This document shows positions 7,384-13,282 of a DNA stretch of 13,331 bases, in pieces (positions within the stretch are counted from its first letter, which is position 1; the number at the start of each line of letters is the position of its first letter). Location of the stretch: the NCBI GenBank assembly GCA_900552295.1, contig URZB01000015.1, positions 1 through 13,331 on the forward strand, read 5' to 3'. This DNA comes from an uncultured Collinsella sp. Lineage in GTDB: Bacteria > Actinomycetota > Coriobacteriia > Coriobacteriales > Coriobacteriaceae. Both the position numbers and the translations under genes were made by a program. A model generated the notes under the pieces. It was given only the letters and a program-made list of their open reading frames with translations, searched no databases and had not been told where the DNA came from.

Positions 7384-8769
7384 CTACACCGTTAGCGGCG
7401 CCGGCTCATGCGGCTCGCCGTTCAACTCAACGATGACCTGCGTTCCCACGCCCTCCTGGGACTTCACGCGCATGCCAGAATCTTCTCCGTAAAAGAAATG
7501 GATGCGCTGAAGCACGTTGAAGAGCGCCAGGCCGCAACCTCGCTTGACGGAGCCGTCGGCGGTAATGCTCTCGGGCTCCTCTCGGCGATGCTGCTCAAAC
7601 AGATGCGCGCAGACTTCTTCGCTCATCCCGATGCCGTCATCTTCGACGATAATCTCCAAGCCGTCAACGGTCTCAAAAGCCCTAACACGAATAGAAAGCG
7701 GCTCGATCTCGCGCTGCGCATGCTTGATGCAGTTTTCGAGCAGCGGCTGCAAGATAAACGGCGGTACCAGGCTGTCGCGCACCTCAAAGTCGATGTCGAC
7801 CGAAACGCGCAGACGGCCGTCGCCATACCGGGCCTGCATAAGATTGATATAACGAGTGCCCTGCTCCACCTCGTGCTCGAGCGTGGTGAGCGTATCGGAG
7901 TCAGAAAGCGTCTGACGGTAATAATGGGAAAAATCGATGAGCAACGATCGCGCCTTGTCGGGCTCGGTTCGAACGAGCGACACGATCGTGCTAATGGTAT
8001 TGAATAGAAAATGCGGATCGACCTGCGACTGCAGGGCGCGAAGCTCAACGCGGGCTGTGAGCTCGTCCTGGCGCTCGAGCTCAAAGCTGGCGAGCTGCGT
8101 GGAAATTAGGTCGGCAAAACCCGAGGCAAGGGCCGTCTGGCGCATATCGATGCTGCTCAGGCGAGGGTAATACAGCTCGAGTGTGCCCACGCAATGCCCG
8201 CGCACGGTAAGCGGCGCGACGATGCCGGCGCGCAGGCGGGGAAAATAGCCGCCCGTCTCATTGGAGGTGTCACGCGAAAACACGCTCTGCTCGCCCGTCT
8301 CAATCACACTGAGCGTGGTCTTGAGCACGACCGGGGTGCCGGCGGGGCACTTTGCCGAGTCCTCGCCCCAGCTTGCCAACACCTGCTTGCCGTCGGTAAA
8401 GCAGATGGCAGAGGCGATGGTCTCGGACAGGATGATTTTAGAGGCGCCCAGGGCCGCTTCGGGCGTAAGGCCGCGCGACGTGTAGGCGAATATTTTTGAT
8501 GCGATGGCGAGCGTACGGTCGGTTGCGCTCGATGTGAGGTCGTCGGGGACCACAAAGACATGCGAGAAAAAGAAGCACAGCATGACCATGCCGGCAATAA
8601 CGACAACGCCCGGAACGGGATTGGGATTATCGGTTAAATCCCAGATAAGCAGCAAGATAAGCGCCGGAACGACAATACCGAGCAGGATGGCCTGGACCAC
8701 ATGCTGGGCCGTGCGAAAGACCTTGGTAGAGTTGTAGCTCTTGCCCAGAATCAGCCTGTTTAAATCCAC
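7384..8769 (-). CDS. LytS-like sensor histidine kinase with two membrane segments and a GAF-like domain (system 2)
   Basis: A 461-residue membrane kinase, partner of the LytTR regulator 38 bp downstream. Membrane segments lie at about 22-43 and 53-74 (numbering from the GTG). A GAF-like region follows (about 85-225), then the LytS-type core with H253 in VDPHFLFNTISTI, N-box QPLLENCIKHA (341-351), G1 DDGIGM (377-382) and G2 GCGLALFNV (411-419). The residue before the PHFLFN motif is aspartate, where its paralogue at 1515-2858 has the usual asparagine. A GTG start at 8769 is preferred because AAGGGG lies six bases upstream. The in-frame ATG at 8775 directly abuts that site and would add two residues. 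A still longer frame to 8844 crosses the upstream terminator and is unlikely. Confidence 0.9.
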   Translation of the reverse strand: MDLNRLILGKSYNSTKVFRTAQHVVQAILLGIVVPALILLLIWDLTDNPNPVPGVVVIAGMVMLCFFFSHVFVVPDDLTSSATDRTLAIASKIFAYTSRGLTPEAALGASKIILSETIASAICFTDGKQVLASWGEDSAKCPAGTPVVLKTTLSVIETGEQSVFSRDTSNETGGYFPRLRAGIVAPLTVRGHCVGTLELYYPRLSSIDMRQTALASGFADLISTQLASFELERQDELTARVELRALQSQVDPHFLFNTISTIVSLVRTEPDKARSLLIDFSHYYRQTLSDSDTLTTLEHEVEQGTRYINLMQARYGDGRLRVSVDIDFEVRDSLVPPFILQPLLENCIKHAQREIEPLSIRVRAFETVDGLEIIVEDDGIGMSEEVCAHLFEQHRREEPESITADGSVKRGCGLALFNVLQRIHFFYGEDSGMRVKSQEGVGTQVIVELNGEPHEPAPLTV

Positions 8770-8799
8770 CGTCATCCCCTTTTTTCTATCGCACCCATA

Positions 8800-8828
8800 G
8801 CAATAAAGAGGGCCGCAAGCGACCCTCT
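8800..8828 (-). terminator. Intrinsic terminator after the amidohydrolase
   Basis: On the minus strand, AGAGGGTCG (8828-8820) pairs with CGGCCCTCT (8815-8807), with one T-G wobble and a CTTG loop. TTATTG follows, a modest T-rich tail. It lies about 60 bases after the amidohydrolase stop codon and 40 bases before the kinase start. If the kinase promoter uses CATAAT at 8841-8836, the hairpin would instead open the kinase leader. Confidence 0.65.
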
Positions 8829-8830
8829 CC

Positions 8831-8845
8831 ATTGCATTATGCAAT
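8831..8845. promoter_or_regulatory. 15-bp palindrome overlapping a candidate -10 of the second kinase operon
   Basis: ATTGCATTATGCAAT is a palindrome with 7-bp arms around one central base. Its minus strand contains CATAAT (8841-8836), five of six matches to the -10 consensus. No good -35 was found. A protein bound here would block or recruit polymerase for the kinase/regulator operon. Confidence 0.4.
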
Positions 8846-8886
8846 CAAAAACTGTGTTTTACATCCAGCCATCGACAAACGGTATC

Positions 8887-10164
8887 TTAGGCGCTGTATT
8901 TGTTGGCCTCGCCAAAGGTACCAGCCTCGACGATCCAGCCATCCTTCATGATGACGTCCATGTTGTCGGTGTTGAGCACGTGGATGTCGGCGGCGACGTC
9001 ACCGTTGACGACCAGCAGGTCGGCGCACTTGCCGGCCTCGATGGAACCGGTCTCGTCCTCGATGTGGCACATCTTGGCACCGTTGAGGGTGGCGCAGGTG
9101 ATGGTCTCGACCGGGGTGAAGCCGATCTTGTCGACGAACTCGTACATCTCCTCGATGGAGCAGGTGCCGTACGGGGTGACGAAGGAGAAGGAGTCGGAGC
9201 CGATCGTCATGACAACGCCGCGCTTCTTGGCCTCGCGCAGGCAGTCGTAGTTGCGCTGCAGCTCCTTCTCGACCAGGGTGCCCTCGTACTTGTCGTGCAG
9301 CTCGGGGACGTAGACGGGCGGATAGGTGGCGTACCAGGTGGGCAGGAAGGCGATCGTCGGGGTGAAGAAGGTGCCCTGCTCGGCCATGAGGTCCATGGTG
9401 CGCTCATCGATATCGAAACCGTGAATCAGCTGCTCGCAGCCAAAACGAACGGAATCGTAGGCAGCGGCGTGGTTGTTGTAGCAGTGGCTCCACACGGGGA
9501 TGCCGACCATCTTTGCCTCGTCGACCACGGCCTGGATCTCCTCGGAGCAGTAGTGCTGGTCGCGACCGGAGTCCCAGCGCCAGATGCCGCCACCGGTAGC
9601 CCAGATCTTGATGGCATCGGGGTTCTCGCGCAGGCGACGACGGACGGCCTTGCGCAGATCCCAAGGACCGTCGACCTGGTCGCCCCAGGGATGGGATTCC
9701 TTGTTGAGCTCCTGGGTGCAGTGGTGGGAGTCACCGTGGCCGGCAACGCGGCAGAAGCCGAGGCCGGTGGCCAGAACGCGCGGACCCTTAAAGACGCCCT
9801 TGTCGATGCAGTCACGGATCTGGATACCAAAGCGGCCGATCTCGCAGACGGTGGTGAGGCCGTGGGTGAGGCAGTCGTAGGCCTGCTTGACGGCGACGGC
9901 CTGCTTCTCGAGGAGCGGCTGCATGACCCAATCGGTGTCATCGTCGGTCAGGTTGCCCGAGAAGTGCAGGTGGGTGTCGATCAGGCCGGGAAGGACGGTC
10001 TTGCCGGCCGCGTCGATGACCTCAACGCCCTCGGGAAGGTCCTGCATAGCGCCGGCGTACTCGATCTTGCCGTTGTCGTCGACGAGAACGAGGGAGTTCT
10101 CGACCGGCTCGGCACCGGTGCCGTCGATGAGCTTGCCGCCAACGATTGCATACTTAGTGGACAT
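8887..10164 (-). CDS. Metal-dependent amidohydrolase (imidazolonepropionase/Xaa-Pro dipeptidase-like branch)
   Basis: A 425-residue cytoplasmic amidohydrolase-superfamily enzyme that should hydrolyse an amide, peptide or related bond. Metal ligands are visible: H65 and H67 in DTHLHF, probable carboxylated K186 in IKIWATGGG, H227 in WSHC, H248 in LIHGFD and D324 in GSDS. The pattern fits the Met_dep_hydrolase_A branch, whose characterised members include carboxypeptidases on Xaa-Arg/Lys dipeptides and enzymes on N-acyl amino acids; the substrate here is unknown. The ATG at 10164 has a strong AAGGAGG. It follows an APC permease by 131 bp on the same strand, suggesting that imported substrate is hydrolysed inside the cell. 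Codons are strongly biased (AAG, GAG, AAC and GGC nearly throughout), which suggests high expression. A terminator follows. Confidence 0.88.
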   Translation of the reverse strand: MSTKYAIVGGKLIDGTGAEPVENSLVLVDDNGKIEYAGAMQDLPEGVEVIDAAGKTVLPGLIDTHLHFSGNLTDDDTDWVMQPLLEKQAVAVKQAYDCLTHGLTTVCEIGRFGIQIRDCIDKGVFKGPRVLATGLGFCRVAGHGDSHHCTQELNKESHPWGDQVDGPWDLRKAVRRRLRENPDAIKIWATGGGIWRWDSGRDQHYCSEEIQAVVDEAKMVGIPVWSHCYNNHAAAYDSVRFGCEQLIHGFDIDERTMDLMAEQGTFFTPTIAFLPTWYATYPPVYVPELHDKYEGTLVEKELQRNYDCLREAKKRGVVMTIGSDSFSFVTPYGTCSIEEMYEFVDKIGFTPVETITCATLNGAKMCHIEDETGSIEAGKCADLLVVNGDVAADIHVLNTDNMDVIMKDGWIVEAGTFGEANKYSA

Positions 10165-10174
10165 GGTTCCTCCT

Positions 10175-10186
10175 TATGGATCCATA
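10175..10186. promoter_or_regulatory. 12-bp perfect palindrome beside the amidohydrolase ribosome site
   Basis: TATGGATCCATA reads the same on both strands and directly adjoins AAGGAGG of the amidohydrolase. It could be an operator or an RNA element near the ribosome site, but a chance occurrence is possible. A second short hairpin, GAGGCC/GGCCTC, lies at 10195-10218. Confidence 0.3.
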
Positions 10187-10237
10187 TAGTGGGCGAGGCC
10201 GTGTTGGGTTAAGGCCTCACAAAGCTACCCAAGTGGT

Positions 10238-10289
10238 GCCGGGTTCGGTGCGCGGGAGAGAGGATTCCGCGCACCCGATCCGCCCCGGC
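10238..10289 (-). other. Large intercistronic hairpin between permease and amidohydrolase
   Basis: GCCGGG (10238-10243) pairs with CCCGGC (10284-10289). Inside, TCGGTGCGCGG (10245-10255) pairs with CCGCGCACCCGA (10268-10279) with a one-base bulge. It starts six bases after the permease stop. There is no T-run on the minus strand, so it is more likely an mRNA-stabilising or processing element than a full terminator, leaving permease and amidohydrolase probably cotranscribed. Confidence 0.5.
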
Positions 10290-10295
10290 TAGGCG

Positions 10296-11747
10296 TTACT
10301 TTTTGCGGGAATTGGTGAAAGCCATGAGGGCCAGGCCAATAGCCAACCAACCGATCACGATGCTCCACTCCACCATGTTGAGGGAGGCGGGAGAGAACGG
10401 AATCACGAGCAGGCCGATGATGATGGCGCAGGCAGCGATAGCGAGGCCGATGCCAAACTTGCCGCCGGGCACCTCGTAGGGACGAGGCAGGTCGGGCTCG
10501 GTGAAGCGCATGCGCAGGCAGGCGAGGGCGACCATACCGCAGGAGAAGATGAAGGCGAGAGCCGACACGTTGGTCAGAGGGATGAGCATGTTCTTGCCCA
10601 GGAACGGACCGATGACGGTGATGACGCCCAGAACGACGCAGGCGAGCTTGGGAGCGCCGGACTTGGGGTCGACCTCGGCGAACTTCTCGGGCAGCTGGCC
10701 CTTGCGGCCCATGGCAAGCATGATGCGGCTCGTGGCGCCGTAGAAGGAGTTCATCGGGCCCATGGGTCCAAGCGTGGCGATGACGAGCATGGCCAGGTAC
10801 AGAAGCATGTTGATGCCCTTGAGGCAGGCAAGCGCGGGAACCGGGCTCTTAACAAACTCATGCCAGTCGAGAATGGTGCCGAACGAGTAGATGCAGACCA
10901 TGTAGAAGCCGCCGGCGGCCAGCAGAGCCAGGGAGATGATCTTGCCGAACTTGTTCCAGTTGAGGCCCTCGGCTGCTTCCTCAGCCTGCTGAGGAATGGT
11001 GTCGAAACCGGCGTAGAAGAACGGGGTCAGAACCAGGACCGACACGATGCCGGCGAACAGGCTGGTGCCCTCGGTAGCGGCCTTACCGCCGCCAGCGCCG
11101 GTGACCTGGGAGAACACGGGCATGGCGTTGTCCGGCGAGCCGGTGAACAGCGAGACGCCCATGGCGAGCAGCATGCCGCAGAGCAGAGCCTTGGTCAGGA
11201 AGGCCTGGAGCTTGGCGGCCGAGCTGGCACCGCGGAAGTTGAGGAAGATGACGTAGGCTGCGAAGCCGAGCGCGATCAGCGTCGGGAACAGGTAAACGTC
11301 GGCGCCCAGGATGGTGTAGAGCTTAACGGCGCGCAGCCACTCAAGACCGGGCAGGCTGCCGAACATCTCGGACACGAGGGTCGAAATGGCGATGGCCTCC
11401 CACGGGCACAGGATGCCGTTGCCCAGGGCCAAAAGCCAACCGGTGATGTAGCTCAGCGTACGGCCAAAGCTACGATCGACATACTCGACGATGCCGCCCG
11501 AGATGGGGATAGCAGCCGTGAGCTCACCGAAAACAGCTCCGACGGGCACGAGGAAGATTGCACCCAAGAGGAATGCGATCATAGCGGGAACGGGACCGCC
11601 GCCCACGACCATCCAGTCGCCGACCTGCAGAACCCAACCGGTACCGATAATGGCACCGAAACCGATGGTGAAGAAGTTCCAGAGCGAAAGCGTTTTCTTC
11701 ATGCCGCCGTTATCCTCGACTGCAACTTCTGCGTTCTTGTCCGCCAT
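10296..11747 (-). CDS. APC-family amino-acid/amine permease
   Basis: A 483-residue inner-membrane transporter of the amino acid-polyamine-organocation superfamily with about twelve hydrophobic segments. The first carries the substrate-binding glycine motif GFGAIIGTGW (29-38). FFYAGFDTIPQQAEE (243-257) and SRIMLAMGRKGQLPEKF (340-356) are typical of the family. The substrate is presumably an amino acid, amine or small derivative. Pairing with the downstream amidohydrolase suggests that the enzyme acts on what this protein imports. The ATG at 11747 follows GGAAAGGAGGGG, a very strong site. The open frame reaches 11786, but those 13 extra codons would contain the ribosome site. Codon use is as biased as in the amidohydrolase. 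The upstream 360 bp is shared with a divergent gene. Confidence 0.9.
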   Translation of the reverse strand: MADKNAEVAVEDNGGMKKTLSLWNFFTIGFGAIIGTGWVLQVGDWMVVGGGPVPAMIAFLLGAIFLVPVGAVFGELTAAIPISGGIVEYVDRSFGRTLSYITGWLLALGNGILCPWEAIAISTLVSEMFGSLPGLEWLRAVKLYTILGADVYLFPTLIALGFAAYVIFLNFRGASSAAKLQAFLTKALLCGMLLAMGVSLFTGSPDNAMPVFSQVTGAGGGKAATEGTSLFAGIVSVLVLTPFFYAGFDTIPQQAEEAAEGLNWNKFGKIISLALLAAGGFYMVCIYSFGTILDWHEFVKSPVPALACLKGINMLLYLAMLVIATLGPMGPMNSFYGATSRIMLAMGRKGQLPEKFAEVDPKSGAPKLACVVLGVITVIGPFLGKNMLIPLTNVSALAFIFSCGMVALACLRMRFTEPDLPRPYEVPGGKFGIGLAIAACAIIIGLLVIPFSPASLNMVEWSIVIGWLAIGLALMAFTNSRKK

Positions 11748-11791
11748 TGTTCCCCTCCTTTCCTTTTTGACGCCCCTTGACGTCACCCCTT

Positions 11792-11820
11792 GCGCGGTCT
11801 GTTTTGCCGCGCTCTTTTAT
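11792..11820 (+). other. Terminator-like hairpin in the permease leader, T-rich on the plus strand
   Basis: GCGCGG (11792-11797) pairs with CCGCGC (11807-11812), and the plus strand continues TCTTTTATTT. On the plus strand it looks like an intrinsic terminator, yet the plus-strand gene starts further right. It could stop transcripts running antisense out of the permease gene, or act as a leader hairpin in the permease mRNA. Confidence 0.4.
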
Positions 11821-11892
11821 TTCGTGGCTTTAAGATACGGCCTTGGCGCAGCAGCTCCGCTTGTAGCTCGACCGAAGGCAGAACTGCAAAAC

Positions 11893-11974
11893 GAGCGGCG
11901 CCGTTTTTGGGACGAACGGCACGGTTTGCCGCTCATTGTTGCCGCCCGTCCGACGGGCGTACGCTCATCGGACG
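11893..11974. other. Cluster of nested and mutually exclusive inverted repeats
   Basis: GAGCGGC (11893-11899) pairs with GCCGCTC (11928-11934) and encloses GCCGTT/AACGGC (11900-11905 with 11915-11920). Next to it, CGCCCGTC/GACGGGCG (11943-11959) forms a perfect 17-base palindrome. CGTCCGA (11948-11954) can instead pair with TCGGACG (11968-11974), so those two folds exclude each other. No known riboswitch family was recognised on either strand. Confidence 0.4.
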
Positions 11975-12107
11975 CATATAGAGATGTTTTTGAGGCCGTG
12001 TGTTTTGCGCCTTTCGTACCGTTTACCGAGCTTTTGACGCGCAGGCCCATTTGTTGCACATCTTTTTTGTAGGATGGACAGGTTATACATGAGACAAGGC
12101 GGTACGA

Positions 12108-13142
12108 ATGGCATACGGATACAACGACGGTGATCAACGGCGACAAAGCGTTCGCCTTGCTGGCCGTACCACGCCGACGCCCAGAAGTGCCACGAGCAGC
12201 AATCCGCAACGTCCTCAAGAGCAACCCAGGCCTTCGTCTCGGCAGCAGGCAAGCAGAACACGGCAGAGTGGCCGTCTGAGCACGGGCACAAGCGCGCAGC
12301 AAGATAGCCGCTTGGGCGCGCGCACTCGACAGCGTCAGGCCGAGGTTCCGCAACTGCGCCGCAACGGCGCACGTCAGCCCGGCATCCATATCAACCGCTT
12401 CTTTTCGCATCCCCAAGGCGGACGCGACGGCAAGCCCTACCGCTCGACATCGCACGTGAATGCCCCGGCCCTGCCGGCTCGTCGACTTCGCCTCGCACTG
12501 TGCTCTATCCTTACCTGTCTGGTCTTTGTGCTTATGAGCTCCTGTATGTCCCATGGCTCGGCCGGTCTCGAGCCCACCGCCGAGGACAAGCTGCTCAAGG
12601 CCCCCGTCGCACCCGGTTATTCTTTCGCCTTTTCGACCCCACGCTCGCAATGGCAAGCCGGCACGATGCCCCATATCTATCAGATCGACCCTGCGTGGTC
12701 GGAGCTGCCTTACGCCGGCGGCACCATCCGCCAAAATGCCTGCGGGCCCACGTGCCTCACCATGGTCTACATCTTTAAGACGGGACGCACCGATATGACC
12801 CCCGTCGATATGTGCGCGCTTTCCGAGGCGGGCAATTACGCCCCCACCGGTGCAACCGAATGGTCGTTTATGACAAGCGGCGCGTGGCAGTTGGGACTTA
12901 ACGGAACGGAGCTCCATAACGATCGCGACTCGATGACTCAGGCACTGCGTTCGGGAGCGCCCGTCATCGCCGCCGTTCGGCCGGGCACCTTTACCAACGT
13001 GGGCCACTACATTGTGCTTTACGGTATTGACGACGCCGACCAGATTGGAGTCTTCGATCCCAACTCGGCCAGCCGCAGCGCCCGCCGCTGGGGCGCCGTA
13101 GAGGTCCTCAACGAAGTCGAAGCCATGTGGGCCTACTACTAG
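12108..13142 (+). CDS. Membrane-anchored C39-like cysteine peptidase domain protein
   Basis: A 344-residue protein with a C39-like papain-fold domain (about 185-330). The likely nucleophile is C212 in QNACGPTCL, with H300 in GHYIVLYG and D317/N319 in FDPNS as partners. Residues 1-127 are basic, low in complexity and rich in R, Q, S and P, probably disordered. One hydrophobic segment (about 128-145) follows RRLRLA, so the tail should be inside the cell and the peptidase domain outside. The segment ends in LMSSC (C146), resembling a lipobox. A downstream GTG at 12456 would make a classic lipoprotein, but it lacks a ribosome site, whereas the ATG at 12108 has AAGGCGG five bases upstream. Such domains cleave or bind peptides; the substrate is unknown. 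It is the only plus-strand gene, and its stop lies in a REP-like repeat. Confidence 0.8.
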   Translation: MAYGYNDGDQRRQSVRLAGRTTPTPRSATSSNPQRPQEQPRPSSRQQASRTRQSGRLSTGTSAQQDSRLGARTRQRQAEVPQLRRNGARQPGIHINRFFSHPQGGRDGKPYRSTSHVNAPALPARRLRLALCSILTCLVFVLMSSCMSHGSAGLEPTAEDKLLKAPVAPGYSFAFSTPRSQWQAGTMPHIYQIDPAWSELPYAGGTIRQNACGPTCLTMVYIFKTGRTDMTPVDMCALSEAGNYAPTGATEWSFMTSGAWQLGLNGTELHNDRDSMTQALRSGAPVIAAVRPGTFTNVGHYIVLYGIDDADQIGVFDPNSASRSARRWGAVEVLNEVEAMWAYY

Positions 13143-13251
13143 TCATTGGGGACAGACTTAAATGAGTGGTCGTTGGGGACAGCCTTTAAGGACTGTCCCA
13201 AGCTGCCGGCAGGAAAGGAACGTCCCCAAGTGCCGGGTTCCCAATGACTAG
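13139..13251. repeat. REP/BIME-like cluster of inverted repeats
   Basis: A perfect 12-bp outer inverted repeat, CTAGTCATTGGG (13139-13150) and CCCAATGACTAG (13240-13251), encloses smaller elements. TTGGGGACAG occurs at 13146-13155 and 13173-13182, and inverted forms lie at 13193-13201 and 13222-13229. GGGACAG/CTGTCCC (13176-13199) makes a central hairpin, and CTGCCGGCAG (13203-13212) is a palindrome. The pattern resembles short extragenic palindromic elements spread by REP-associated transposases; no transposase lies in the window. The left arm contains the TAG stop of the C39-like gene. Confidence 0.7.
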
Positions 13252-13262
13252 GTGAATAGCAA

Positions 13263-13282
13263 AAGCCCCGCGGTCGGGGCTT
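13263..13282 (-). terminator. Intrinsic terminator for a leftward gene beyond the right edge
   Basis: AAGCCCCG (13263-13270) pairs with CGGGGCTT (13275-13282). The minus strand ends in a run of four T's and then GC, while the plus strand lacks a T-run, so it best serves a minus-strand gene entering from the right. It could weakly end the C39-like transcript too. A minus frame is open from the edge to a TAA at 13283-13281, but it is only 16 codons and unrecognised. Confidence 0.6.

Larger units (their letters stand above)
11748..12107. promoter_or_regulatory. 360-bp divergent intergenic region
   Basis: This region separates the permease start (minus) from the C39-like gene (plus) and should hold both promoters, but no convincing -35/-10 pair was found. 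A weak TAGGAT -10 candidate lies at 12070-12075 for the plus gene. It holds several inverted repeats (see 11792-11812 and 11893-11974). It also holds a direct repeat of TTGACG (11767-11772 and 11777-11782, ten bases apart) and TCGTACCG (12014-12021), complementary to CGGTACGA (12100-12107) at the plus gene's ribosome site. Frames that cross it look non-coding. Confidence 0.5.

Noticed and set aside
8839..10212. Long plus-strand open frame opposite the amidohydrolase
   Set aside because: It is antisense to a gene with complete catalytic motifs and a strong ribosome site. Its V/G/D/L-rich product reflects the codon bias of the real gene.
11748..12107. T-box or amino-acid riboswitch before the permease
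   Set aside because: The inverted repeats are real, but neither the T-box core motif nor glycine or lysine riboswitch cores could be found on either strand.
11817..13007. Minus-strand open frame of 396 codons over the C39-like gene
   Set aside because: It is antisense to the conserved C39-like domain, has low-complexity composition and no ribosome site, and crosses the structured intergenic region.
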